Assembly (NCBI GenBank): GCA_037074705.1
Contig: CM073595.1
Location: forward strand, 50,029,639 to 50,093,638
Source of the DNA: Zhengitettix transpicula
Taxonomy: Eukaryota > Arthropoda > Insecta > Orthoptera > Tetrigidae
DNA length: 64,000 nucleotides
Reading direction: 5' to 3'
The notes under the pieces were generated by a model that worked only from the letters and a program-made list of their open reading frames with translations, did not search any database and was not told the DNA's origin. Made by a program: the position numbers and the translations under genes. Within the stretch, counting starts at the first letter, position 1. Each line of letters opens with the position of its first letter. Of this stretch, positions 38,919-54,000 are shown one piece after another.

Positions 38919-41900
38919 ATAACTAAAAATAAAATAATAATATAAACATATTAAATTGTTCATTAACTTTAGGTTAATGTGATAAAATCATTACTTCTAG
39001 TTTACTTATTTTAGACTGATTATACAAAAAATGGTGAAACAAAAAACACACTGTGAACCTGTGATAAATAAATAAATTTTCATACACACCTGGTATAACT
39101 TAAATTTGACAATGTTTTGTAACCATTTTTAAAATATGGAAATACCTACTATTAATGTATGTGTAGTGTTACTTGAATTATCTCAGCCATGACAAATACA
39201 AGAAGGGAAACTAGCTCCTTGATTACCTTTTAGTGATATTATCTCTGCCTTAACAACAAAATCAGTATCTGCTAATTGTTGTCTGTATACACAATTATGG
39301 GAAGGTAAGGCCACAACTCTTGCTTGCTTCTCAGAAGTAAGTACAACAAACTGCCTGTCTCCAAATTGATCTTGTTGATTTCCAAGTGTTGGAGACATTC
39401 TATTATTAGACGAAGATTTTGTAGGTGTTTCTAGAATAAATTGAAGAAAAAATGAATTTTCATTACATGTAATTAATAAAGTGTGAATACTTACCCGTAA
39501 CTCAAAGATAAATAGAATTATATTAAATAATTTGTCTCCTATAAAAATTTGGTAACACAAATAAAACCTGGCTTACTGATTTTTTCTCGTCCTTCTTTAT
39601 TTTCATCTTTCCAAGTTTCATATGAATATGGGATAAGTGCTCCATTGCAATCCAGAAATGACATGGTCAATATGCAACCTTTCAGTCGAAAAATTGTACC
39701 TGTTCAAAAGCAAACACTGGTTTATTATAATAATTAAAGAAAGAATTAAACTTCAACTTTGAAGAAATTATACTAAAATATAATCAAAACATATATACAT
39801 AAGTAAAATGATTCTGCACACTAGATCTCATAAGCCTAAATAACTGAACTGGTACAAATGGCTGTAAGTGTCAATAGGAATAGATGAAACAATTTCACTT
39901 GAATACTCTCAATTTGTCTAGTAGGTGATAAATTTCTTAATGTTTTTAATGTATGTTAAATAGCGAGTGTTAAGTTTAAGGTGTGTATTGTTCAAGTTCA
40001 AGCAAATAATTACTATAATATACAAATATTAAACAACCACAGAGTAGTAAAAGTAATCATATAAAATTGTTCTAGTTTTATCATTTTCATAAAGACTCAG
40101 GTTTTAGCAGATGTTTAATAAGGGATCTACAAAATTGAATATTAACAATTGAAGACACTTTGTAATTTCTAAAGATTCTATATATAATTATATTGAATCT
40201 TTAGAGTTTACAACGTATATGATTGAAAGAAATAAAGTATTAAGATATGCAAAATCATCTTCATACAACTTACCACATGGAGACACAATGACAGGTTGAG
40301 ATAAACGAGCCTCACCAGCAGGAGGAAGACTTATCGCAATAGTCAATACTGATCCTAGGCTTGTTCCAACCCAAAGGGTGGGAGATGTAGATGGATCTAA
40401 GCAAGAAAGAAAATTCATAATAATTTGAAATCACAAGTACAATGAAAATAATATTATAATACTCTAGTAAATTATTATTTTTTGTTAAAAGTGAAACATG
40501 AAAGCTTTAAAGTAATTATTAATAGGGTGATTGTAATAAAAGCTCTTATAAGGTGTAAATATAATTGAATATAAGTTCAACACACTACTGGATCAAAACT
40601 TTTTAACCAATGTGTCCATTTGCCCTGTTTAAAATGCTACAGAACAACTACAGTCTGGTTTTACAAACTAGTCATTTTCTGTTCATAATAATAAATGAAA
40701 TTTAAATACCAACAAAAATACACTTGCAACATATTAAGCTTTATGTAATTCAATAAAGTGATTTGTGACATTATTAATGTATATGAAAAATTTTTTATGG
40801 GGCTATGAAAGTATGTCCTGCTGATTCATTGTATATGTGGATATAAATTCATGGCCAATAACAATGATTTAGGTTTAATTAAATTAACTGCTCATGATCA
40901 GATTTGTATTTAACCCTTAATTATACTTGAGATAATTAAAAAATAATTACATTTCTCATAATAATTTTATGTTTCACATCTTAATTGATTTCTTACCAGA
41001 CTTTTTAGTGTAGGAGTCAGCAAAGGCGAGGCACTGAACAGCTTCAGAACTTATATTTTCTAAGCTCGACATACTGGAACTCCTAGACCTTGAAAATGAA
41101 CTGTCTAGTTTATCTGATCCAAAAGAAAGTGATAGGAAAAAGAAAATTAATTAGTACATTTGTATGTGAAAAATTACCAGAGTTTTAATAAATTATCAAA
41201 GACAACCAATATATTAGTTCTAAATTATTATGTTTAGAAATTTATAAGTATTATATTTGAATTTTTAAATGTAAATATGTTCAAACACACACACACACAC
41301 AAATTTATTAATTGCAACGATATGGAAGAGAGATATCATACCTTACCAGAGTATTAAAGTTGGAGTCCTTAATTTGAGATAAATTGAAATTGATTGAGGA
41401 AGTTATTCTTTCCATCAGCAGGTCTAATCCATTTGACTGCAGGTTATAATTTGATGAGTGGAGGCTTGTACAGATATGCAGCCACAATTATCACAGTGAA
41501 GTTTACAATCTAGCATATAATGGTTACAGCAAAGAGAAAAGGGCACTACTGACACACAAAACCTATATAAACTCACATGGAGGGCTTCTTAGGTGAAAGG
41601 TGAAATTTTAAACTGCACCGACTAAAGGCATATTGTTTTAATAAATTTCACTAACTTAATGACAATAAGCTAAGTCATTGCTTGGACTATAAAACATGTT
41701 GAAATAAAATCTGCACAAAAATATTTCATCAGAGGAATTTAAAAGTAATGTTTTCAATACAATTAATGTGTAATGATGGATGAAGTAGTTGTAAAAATGA
41801 CTGAGGGAATGAGCTGTGCTGAAATACATATTTTATTTTATTTGAAAATGCTTTGTTGAGTAGCAATATGATCGAGAAGGAATTATTTTAAGAACAAAGC

Positions 41901-43507
41901 AGTTTCTCAACTTAAGTTGATATATGGTTTGAAAGGATACGTGAGAGATTATTTCTCTGCTTTGATATGAATGTTTTTGTTAGGAGTTGTATAGTGTAAT
42001 AGGTGTTTGAAGAACAAGACAGATATGGTATGTTCATATGTTAGTTGGTATCCAGTTTACTATTTCTGTCAGTTCTCACCCTGCAGTCAATGATAGTAGA
42101 CCTGATGAAGAAAATGATGGCCAATGCAAAGAAATGGTTAATTATACCTGACCAAGGGCTCCAACTTTCACACTCAGTTAAGTCATGATCTATGTATCTC
42201 ACACCTATCCTTGCAATTCATAAAAGCAAGCTTATCATTCACTCTCTTCCTCTCATTATATATGTTAATTATTCTATCATATATTACATTTATGAAATGA
42301 GTTTCTAAACTTATTTTTGATATTCATGATATGTAAAAAAAATTATTTTGTAATGTATTTCACCGAACATGATGAAATAAATATTTTTATTAGAATTAAA
42401 TAGGAAAACTTAAAATGTCATGAATATAATAATACAAATTGTAAATCTACTTTTTATCAGTAATGAAGGTGTAGATTATGCACATATATCAAATAGATAT
42501 ATAAAATTATTAACATAATTGAAACTATTTCTTTGACAAAATTTTAAATAAAATGTAGAGAGAAATTGTATAGTGCAGCAATACTATTGTAAAAGCTGTC
42601 ATCTCCATGCTTATTTCTTTCTTTCTTAAAGAAATAATCAAATATTCTAAGACTACATTCTTAAATAAAATAGTAAAACAGGAAGCCATAGCAAAATATT
42701 ACATTATAAAACTTGAAACTTAAAAGTTTTATTTGATTCCCATAGTATAGGCATTCAACAAGCATAAAAAAGAGCAGGGATAAGCAGTAGTGACCACGGG
42801 CAAACAGCAAACTCTTTGGTAACCTGGTTAATTAAAAGACAACATATTTGGAATATTGTGACATTCCAAAATAACTTAAGAAATAAATATTAGGAAAGCA
42901 ATGTCAAATATAAAGGCCAAAATATAGTTGGGACTAATATTATATATTTACTATGTTACAAAAATATTATTGCACTTTTGGTTCTAAATTATATTTAAAT
43001 AACAATACACTAAGTATTATTAATCATATTAGGTTTCTTCTTCCTTCTCCACTCCATATGTTATTTTGTTTTGTATTATAACCATGATTGTACAACACAA
43101 ATAAATATGTAAATATAAAAATCACCTACAATTAAAACAGACATACTGTCCTGTATTCATGCCAGTTTATCTTATGCTATTTCAAATTCAAGGAGAATCA
43201 AGTATTTGCTAGATAAATATATAACAATGCATCTAAGAAGTATAGTAAACATATAGAACTCATTCAACATACAATACACATTATATACTTAGAACAAATA
43301 TGATAAAAACTTCTCACAATTCCAAACTTACATTAATGAATTAGTTATATATTTATAGATCAATATTTAAATGAGAAATAATTATAAGCATATATCCTTT
43401 GTGATAGATTCATCTTAATCAAACCTTACTTTAAAATGTATTTAATTAGCTGAACTTTCTCTCTTTCTTTCTGATACCAATTATTCTGACAATGTCACAT
43501 TATTACT

Positions 43508-43567
<60 letters not shown>

Positions 43568-43897
43568 TATGGAAAGGATAGAGAGATAGGTTGTGGCTTA
43601 CCTGAAAGTGAAGTACGGTGTCGCCATGAGGAACTGAAGGTTGTTCTTCAAATTTTCGGAGGCTCTCAGCCTCCTTCTTCAGGAAGGAGTGTTACACCAT
43701 TCCGTGCACCGGCCGGCTGCGGTGCACGGAATGGTGTAACACTCCTTCCTGAAGAAGGAGGCTGAGAGCCTCCGAAAATTTGAAGAACAACCTTCAGTTC
43801 CTCATGGCGACACCGTACTTCACTTTCAGGTAAGCCACAACCTATCTCTCTATCCTTTCCATACCAATATTTTTGACAATGTCACATTCTCACTATT

Positions 43898-43956
<59 letters not shown>

Positions 43957-44288
43957 GTATGTTTAAGCATATATGTATGTATAGGGTGCTTTGTATGAAT
44001 CATCACTATCAGAACCTTTCCTATGCCACGACCTTCCCTTGAGAGAGAAAGTTAGTGGTCTGGTAGGGTGTTGATTGTTTATGGCCTACTAGCCGTGTGG
44101 CAGTCAAAACTTGGCAGTCCACAGCCAGCCGGTGCACAGAATGGTGTAACACTCCTTCCTGAAGAAGGTGACTGACAGCCTCCGAAAATTTTAAGAACAA
44201 CCTTCAGTTCCTCATGGCGACACCACACTTCACTTTCAGGTAAGCCACAACCTATCTCTCTTTCCTTTCCTCTCCTCATCGTGACTTA

Positions 44289-44355
<67 letters not shown>

Positions 44356-47300
44356 AATAGTGAGAATGTGACATTGTCAAAAATATTGGTATGGAAAGGA
44401 TAGAGAGATAGGTTGTGGCTTACCTGAAAGTGAAGTACGGTGTCGCCGTGAGGAACTGAAGGTTGTTCTTCAAATTTTCGGAGGCTCTCAGCCTCCTTCT
44501 TCAGGAAGGAGTGTTACACCATTCCGTGCACCGGCCGGCTGCGGACTGCCGCAGTCCGCAGCCGGCCGGTGCACGGAATGGTGTAACACTCCTTCCTGAA
44601 GAAGGAGGCTGAGAGCCTCCGAAAATTTGAAGAACAACCTTCAGTTCCTCACGGCGACACCGTACTTCACTTTCAGGTAAGCCACAACCTATCTCTCTAT
44701 CCTTTCCATACCAATATATATATATATATATATATATATCATAAGTCACGATGAGGAGAGGAGGAGAAGAAGAAAGAAAGACTGAAAATATTTGACAAGG
44801 CAGGGAATTGAACCTGGGCACATTTGCTCTGTATCCAAATATGCTCTACAGACTGAACCACTCTACTGATTGACTACCTGGTGAATATAGTCAGGCTTAT
44901 TACAGGTGTAGAGGATTGAATGAATCGAGTATAGGGAGTGAAGAGTTTGCAGCATCCATTAAGGAATAATTACAATGTTAAGGATATCTATATAATGAAT
45001 AAGAAAGTTAGCCAATTCAGACAAAAAAGTGATAATATAAATACCACACAACATTTCTGGGATTCTTGTCCCTTTTGCCAGGTGTGAAGAAGAGCCGAGA
45101 GTGACACAACTGTACTTGTCAGTTGACAAAACTCAAAAGTGACGAGTTTTGTCGCTTTTGAAACATAGTGTGGTATTTATATTATCACTGTTTTGTCTGA
45201 ATTGGCTAACGTTCTTATTCGTTATTTTCAATCAGATGTAAATTTTTTCATTTTGATATCTATATAAATTATTGCCTAGCCAGCATGCAGTTCAGATCTT
45301 CCTTCCTGACCAAGTGGGCTCAGGCCCTCAAAAATTTGTACTTCCACATATGTCAGACTGGAGCAACTATTGATTTCAGTTAAGCCGGCATCACTGTCTC
45401 TCTTTCATATTCAAATGTGTTTCTTAATTTGACCATGTCACATATATAGTTATATACAATATAACCAAGGTCATGATCAATTTTTGGTCCACAATGAAAC
45501 TTCTAATTACAGTAAAATAAAACAATAATATGCTGAAAGAAAAACAAAATCATAAAAATGGTCTATGTTACAAAAGCACCTTTAAATTAAATTTCTACAT
45601 TTTCTATATAATACATGTTGAAATAAATTACACTTATATGTAAGAATCTGTTAAGATATTTTAAAGAATATACTTTTTTGTGTTAATACATGAAAAATGC
45701 ACTACATATTGTATTGACTTGCATGAAATGATTAAGGCAAATTTTATATGACCTTTGCTGTTTAAAAATATGGACTGTAGGACATAGTTTCTTGCAGTGT
45801 GTTGAATGGAAACTGATTATTAGTAGATTTTATTTATCTCAGTGTAAAAACATACACATACATAATTTGGGGTTTAAATCAGCTAGGACAACAGTTTCAG
45901 CCATTCTTGTAATTGGCATTTTAATATTTAAATACTTCTGCTTCAATGACACTCACTCCTAAATATTGACAAATTCCAATAATATAACTTTATATATATA
46001 AATTTATAGTTTTGAAAATATTATAAAAGACAAATAATTCCAAGAAAATTTAAGAATGAAAGTAAAATTATTTGGATTAATAAATAATCAATAATGATAC
46101 ACTTGGTCCTATATCAACAACAACCTATCCAGCAATAATTGGGCAGATTCCTTAAACACATTTCTTTGTGTGTGCAAAACTGAATTTCACAATGAATGTA
46201 TTCAAATTTTGTATATTATTGTATGATACAGAGCATTAGTGAGTCCTCCATTTTGCTGAAGTGTAAAATCAAGATTAGAATGTGCTGTTTGAAAGGTAAA
46301 ATAATTTTGAGAAATGACTTAATAAAACTTCTCATTAAGAAAAGAATATTGCCAATCCTCAATGCAGACAACTGGATGACTTCTACAGTACCAACTTCTT
46401 GATTTTTTATGGATTTTACTGGAATGTGGTTAATTTGCCAATTTCACTCAGCTCTACTCCTTACTATTAATTGGTACTTGCTATATGCAGCTCTGAATTC
46501 ATAATCATTTGAATTATTAACATCTAAAAATTGGTAGCAAATTATAAACAGTAGACTAGTTATTCAATATGAATTGCATAGAATTATTTAAAGCACAACT
46601 ATCTGAACCAGTATTTTTATGTGTGGTATATAGTATTGACTAGTTAAAATGTTTTGAAGATATATTGCTGAATTTGGGTGAAAAATAATGTGTTTAATAA
46701 TGAATGAGCCCACAATTTAAACATTTGTTTGTGCTCATTAGTTCTCTAACTATTATACTAACAGTGTGTCATTTTCAAACCATCATTACAGATATTTAAA
46801 TCTAATACAAATGTGTCACTTAAAAAGAAAAGTACTACAACAATCAATAGAAACAGATATCTTCATTGAATTATTATCATCATTTGCTATACAATATTTT
46901 ATATTTATGATAAAGAATTATACAGAAATAAATGTATTCACATACAACACAATTGTACATGTACATGTCATCCAGCTTATATAATACAGACACATGCATA
47001 CTCACACTCAAAAGTTTTTGCCAAGTTATATTAATAATACAATTTTATGAAATAAGTAATCAAAAATGTTTTTCTATTTAAAGACATACAACAAACTAAG
47101 TACCAATAATTAATATTTAATTTTGTCACAAGTGTTTGATGCCAAATAATGTAATCTTTCTATTAAACACTTTTAAATGGTGAAATTGTTGAACACCACA
47201 CTGACCAGTACAATAATAAATTTCAACATATAAACATTAAAATAATGTTAGTTCCCAACCATAGCATGCAAATATACAAAAATGATTCAAAAACTCATTT

Positions 47301-47966
47301 TAATGATATTTTATGGGGAAGGAATGATGCTTTAATAAACCATAGCTTCAAAATAGCGTATGAACTGCAAATATAAAAGTTTGTATTGTTTATTATGTGA
47401 ATTATTTTAAAGTTTAAATGTGTGTAAATATAACACATGCAAATATCTTAATTCCAGTCAGATTCAAATTTAAAAAATTAAATATTTATAATACATTAGT
47501 GCTATTATTGGATAAAAATAAAGTTATCAGAAATTTCACTGGAAAATCATGCAGTTTTGTGTTAATGTAATTAACATTTCCCATGCAGGAAGAGTAATGC
47601 AGCATAGAAAAGATCAGGAACACATAGTGCTTGTTTAAAATAAGTATATAATTCAGAAATGTATTACATAATTTGAAATTTTATATTAAAACAATATAAT
47701 TTACAAATCAATAGTAATGCATTTCTAATTTCTCTGATAAGATAAAAGAATTAAGTGACTGATTCATCACAGTAAAATAGTGCAGACTTATATGAATGTA
47801 AAGAATACATGCACAAAGTTACACAAAGAAGAAATAAAGATCTTAAATTGACAGTGAAGTGGAAAAGTAAGTAAAAGTCATGGCAATTCGGGGACCTGGC
47901 ATAAGATAATTATGTTTCTGTGTGGTTATATTACATTTCATTATATATATATATATATAATATATA

Positions 47967-48044
<78 letters not shown>

Positions 48045-51000
48045 ATGTAATTTTCGTATGAAATATTGAAGCAATTCCTTACTGGCTTACTTCTTGTTTC
48101 ACTACAATTTCTCAAGTGATGTGGCTTTGTGGTCTTTCATTAAGTGAGCTGTTAGAAAATTTACTTTTTATAGATCGTAAGTAGTCCACATTATACTTGT
48201 TCTGTGCATTATAAGAATGTAATATGTCTGTTTATCCCAACAATTTTTTTACAATGTAGCAAAGAACATTACATAGAATTCTTTACAACGGTTTTGTTGC
48301 AATATATCATCAGTTATATCAAGAAAGTTTTTAAATAATATAAAATATGTATTCCAAAAGAAGAGAAACAGTATATAGAATAGCACTCTACTAAATAACT
48401 GAAATGGAAATAGTTTGTTTAGAATTAGAATACATTTGTGCTGTAAACATATTTGCTCAAGAGTAAACAAGTACACTTTTAAATTTCACAAATTTCCTAC
48501 TTTTGTGTATCTACATAGACTGAGGTTGCACAGGACCGAAGAATTAAGTTGAAGTTTTGGATAGTACGTCACCATTCTCTACTTTATCTACCAATGAACA
48601 CTTCATGCTGAAAGAAATAAAAAGTGCCATGTAATCAACATTTTAATTCTCAGAGAGGATGATCATTTAAAAATAATAATTGTGAATTTTAATAGCACCA
48701 ACTAAAATTATGTGAAGGAGAATGTAATCTATTTAGTGAAGTAATTAAATTGAAAATATTTATTGGTTATTAGTGGTCATAATTTGTATACTGATAAAGG
48801 TGAATTTCTACTACTTATCAGCTCATTGCGTAATTTTTCAAGTGGCCTTTACTGCTATCACTGCATTTTTATTAATAAAAACTAAAGCTTGAGAAATCAG
48901 AATTTTACATGAAAAGTAATAAGCAAGAAATCAAACTACAAACACCAATAGTCTTTTCATGTTAGTAAAATGTACTATTCAGAGAACTAATATGTATAAA
49001 TTCTGAAAAATTATATGCAAAAAATTGCTTTCTCTGAATTACACTACATGAAACAATTATGTTAGTGATTTCTAAAATTCTACTTCTTTAAATGTTACCA
49101 GATTGGTGATCTAATTTATGAGTATGAATGATATGATGAGATATTTTAAGCATTGCACTTATTTCAAATCATGGTAAGTCTCTTTACTTAACTTGTTTTT
49201 CACAAATACACTACAAAAATTTCACACCATCATTCATACTCTTGCTTAACACTAATAAATAAATAGGTGACTGTACTACCAAAACTGCAATATTGCCGTG
49301 TTACAAGCAGATTGTTTGAACCAGCACCACCACGTGATTCAGCTGACACCACTGAGCGGGGATATAAGCCACCACCACTACCACCAATGCCCGATGCCAA
49401 TGACCAAGCTGAAGACCCTGAACCCATGAAACCCTCAGGCTCTGAGTAGGAAGCGGTACTCATACACTTGTGCAGTTTTCGGGTACCTTGGGACTTTGAG
49501 CGTCTGACCGGCTCAGGAGGCCTGGCACGTGGGGAACAAGTGCTGCCGGCACCTACATTCTGTTTGCCCGCAGTCGGAGACACGCACACACCATTTATCT
49601 ACAAATTGGGGGGGCGTACAAATGTTAGACAGCTGCTGAATTTTGTTAGTAAATCAAGCATTGTTGCCATTTATCTTCATAATTTCCCATTAAAAATTAA
49701 GTCAAATTATATAATTTATGATAATCATGCTAAAAAAAATACCAATCTGAATCTAATAAGTATATACAATTTCTGTTATTTAACATTGTGTTGAAAAAAT
49801 ACAGCTACAATAATGTGAAACATTTTAACAATATTTTGTTATTTTGTAGATTTTAAACTTAACATTTTTCTTAAAAATTTATGAACTGTTTAAGATTGTC
49901 AATTTTATCTCAAGATATTAAATGGGAAATTGAATGAAGATAGATACCAACTAACAACCCCAAATGTTAAGTGCATTCCATTAAAGAAAATAACAGCTCA
50001 GCTAAACCCAAGTTACACCACTACCGATATTCGAATTGCAAAAGCATCTGTATTAGAGCAAATTACTGAATGAGCTGTCATTTTCCCTCTGGCAGCTACC
50101 CTTTCTACAACCTCTAGCTAGTATTTACCAAATACATGTATACCGAAAAGGTATTTAAGGCAGCTATGGTCCCCATCTGAATCCTTAAAAGGGAAAACAA
50201 ACAAATAAAAATCAAAGAACCATCTTATGAAGTGCAATGGAATGCTACACTTAAGTGAAAAAGCAATTCTATTAGATTTAATAGATACAACTATCATAGC
50301 CTACAAAATTTATAAGAAATGAAAAATTTATCTGGTGTAATGTGTTTCCTTGACAGCCAAATTAAGTATCACTGCTGAAAAAAATACTATATTATTAGTA
50401 AAGAATTTCTAAAGTTAAATCTTGACATGAGGTGTTAACAATCATTAATGCCAATTAATATACAAAGTTTATTAAATTATAATATCAGTTAACATTTGAC
50501 ATAATAAAAACACTCAAAAAATATTAAAATAAATAAAGTAGGATGCTGAGGGAAACATAAGGAAGATGCTATTAACCATTCCCTTAATCCACTAGTAAGA
50601 AAAAATCTTTAATACAAATTGATTAATAATAAGCAAGTCCACAACCATTCCTGTACTACTGCACCACACTATGAAATGCTACACAATCTAACATTACCCA
50701 AAATATTTACATTCAGCCATTCGCTTCATCATTCATTCCAAAGAAAACAGCTATAACCCTTCTAATGTGCTTGCGTTAGGTTGAATCTTTTAAAATTTAG
50801 ACATGGGTTAAGTAGCTAAATTTTTTCAAACTTACTCAGGCGGCGCATCAGATTCCCAAATGAAGGTGGATTTGAACCAACATCAACCTTCTGCCTCAGG
50901 TCATGGAGAGAGTGATCTGGCTTGTGAAACATGATGTTAGGAACGGATAACAATCGACCGTCCCGCCTATCCACTTTTATTTTACTGTCTTTTCTTGGTG

Positions 51001-54000
51001 GCCTGATTGGTTTTCCATCAGAATCGAAGAGTGGGAGGTCTACTGGCCTGCTCACCTTCCTATTTGATACTACAGACACATTTTCTTCTGTTATAGAGTT
51101 TGCTTCTTCTTTCCTGTTATCTACAGCACCAGTTTCTTCAGGGGATTTAATACTATTTTCCGTTGAGGGGGATTCTTCAGGACTCTTAATCAAAATCTGA
51201 GTACAAACATCTATATTTTTATTTAAGTCACTTACGGGAACTGCATCTACACTAATTTCTTTTGTGCAACTAACAACTTTGTTTGTAATTTCACAGCCTT
51301 TTTCAGCATTTTCACTAATGCTAACAGATTCCACTGGTGAATCAGTTTCCGAAAGTGCACACACTACTGGTGTTTGCAAAGTATCGGTTGATTGGGAGTA
51401 GTAAAATACTGAAGATTTATCTCTGTTTGCACTTGTTCCTTGAGAAGAAACCACAGGTTGAGAAGAGAAAGTACTTTTAAATTTTTGATCTACACGACTT
51501 AATTTCTTTTTTAAACTGAAATTTTTCCAAGTATGGCTTTTACGCCTTCCCTGATCACCCACATTTTTGTTTTCAGTTGAAGACTCAGTTGGGGTGACAT
51601 CTTCATGACTTTCAGGAAATGACGCATCAGCAGCCTCCGTAGCTTGCTCTACATCAGGGCTGAGAGGTATTGAGGAAATATCGGTACTGCATCCACTGGG
51701 AGATGATGAACCTTTTACTGACAGATTTCCACTGCCTCCATTATCTTTTCTATCACAGCCATCTGCCAGCTTGAAGGTTGAACTGGACAGGGGAATGGCA
51801 GCATCTACTGGGAGCACAGGAGGTTCAATACATTTGCCTGTGTCTCTAGATGAGACGACCTACATGGGCATGCATGGAAAAAAAGGAAAGGAAAAGAAAG
51901 CAAAAAATAAAACAAGTTAATGTCTATGTACTGGAAGTGGTTCATGACAAAAAGTAAATAAAATACAAAGGCCTCTATATTTATAATATGATTATATATA
52001 ATACACAATAAATTTAATTGTGAAAATACAAGGATTTTGATACCAGGATTGATTTATAGTGTGTGCAGTTTGTGGAATTTACCCTAGCCCAATTGTTCAG
52101 TACAGGTACATTTAGTATTGAAAGCCTTACACAATAATTTCATTATTACCCAGTTTGGAAAATAATTTTCAAAAATAAATCCCCCCCCCCCTTTATTTGT
52201 ATAACTTATCATTTGCACACAATTATTATTAAGGAAACAACTTCATTGTAGATGCTTTTAAATTAAAAAATAATAATAATAACAGACTTACAGGTGATCA
52301 TAGATCCAACTATATATCAGGTGTTTGTTTCTTCAACCAATAAAAATATTTGTATAAATCTTCATTTCTCCTGTCATGTCCCTCATACCCAGGTTTGTCA
52401 ATGTTCCATAGAGTTACAAATAATTTTGAACTAGCCAAAGCAACTATATTTTCAATTATAATTATCTTATTTGTTTGTTATTATTAGTATGTTGTAGATG
52501 GAATCAATAGAAAGTAGAATATTGCAAATTTGAAAGTTCTCTGGTTCTACTTTATGTGAATGAATTTAGAATTGCTACAACTCTTTAGTTTCAAATGTAA
52601 TTATTACTCCTGATTCCTTACTGAAATTTGAGGTGTATATTTTCGTAATTAAAAGAAATGCTGGTTGAGAATTAAAATTATATTTAAAAAAATACCTTAA
52701 AACAATTACTCCTACTTAAACAAAAAAGAAATATCTTTTCAAATTAATGGGTTTCACAATGTTCTATATATATATTTCCCTTAGAAAAGATTGAAATAGT
52801 AGAAAAAAATAGCACTGGTCAGTCATAAACCTGACAAGATTCCATTGGATGATGTAAAGTAAAGATGAACCCCCAACCATATCAGCAAAAATTAAAGTAG
52901 TCGTAAAACTGTAGGAGTCACAATTTTTTTTATATTGTTTCCCAGGTATCTTATCTCTCTCTATTAGAAATTTAATATCAAAATATAACCCTGTCAAAAT
53001 CCAGGACAAATATTGTAGAATAAAATATGTCAAAAAAATAAAATTTAAGTAATTTCATCTGAGCCAAAATTATTTTGTAAAGATTTACAGAGCCATGTAC
53101 AAACTTGAGAGTTAACAGATACAATATCATCACTATGGGATATTTTGCCAGATTGACAACGGTGATAGTGTTATAATTAACAATGGATGTTTTAGAATAA
53201 TGATCATGCTTATATAGGATGACACTTCCATGATATTTTTTATACAGTGGACAGAAAGTAGCTTATATTTAAGCCTCATTGAATGTGTCAGAAAAAAAGT
53301 TGACAGGTTAGTTAACTGAACAATTCCTGAATCTTGAGTAGTTAAGGAAATGAAAGATTTGATTCAACAAGTAATAGTTGGATATCTCTTTGAATTCATG
53401 CAGTGAATATCTAAATGATTAGTTTTATTTTCACACTATAAAATCTATTTAACCAGTATCTAAAATTACTCACCTGAATATGAAAAGTAGACATAGCTGA
53501 GGTGAACAAGTCATTAATATTCTTAGTGATGATTTTCATCCATTAGTGATTAGAGGTATAAATCATGATAAAACTGATTACTAAAGTAGTTACTAGTTTG
53601 TCATTGGTATGAAAATATTATCATTAAAATAAATTATAATTATATACAGCTCATAATGCTATAAAGGGTAGTTATGATTTAACCTGCAGATCTACAAGAG
53701 AAGAATGTCAAAATTCAAGCTATGAATTTCCTGTAACCAGTTGCAGCTTTGATGAGAAAGATTTAAACATTTATGCAGACTGATTTGACCGTTTGAATGC
53801 AATATAAAGATAAAATATTCAAAACATGAATACATTAGAATACAGAAAACTAGTGACAAAAGCCCATTTAACAATGCCTCTCCAAACAATGAGAGATAAG
53901 CAATATCTGGAGAATATTAAGAGGGAAAAAAATACAATGTTCCACATTTTAATAGGATTAATACTTTATGCTCTTTATATATAAAAACACTTATAATGGA

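Noticed and set aside
44079..44821. Minus-strand frames with repeated CGLPESEV and SGRSVTPFCAPAG motifs
   Set aside because: They are translations of the palindrome repeat units; identical arms give mirrored frames and no start, splice or domain logic.
49267..49449. Plus-strand proline-rich frame ending PSGSE
   Set aside because: No usable acceptor with a pyrimidine tract and no partner exon on the plus strand; the minus strand offers phase-compatible splice sites within tomosyn. Kept as an alternative only.
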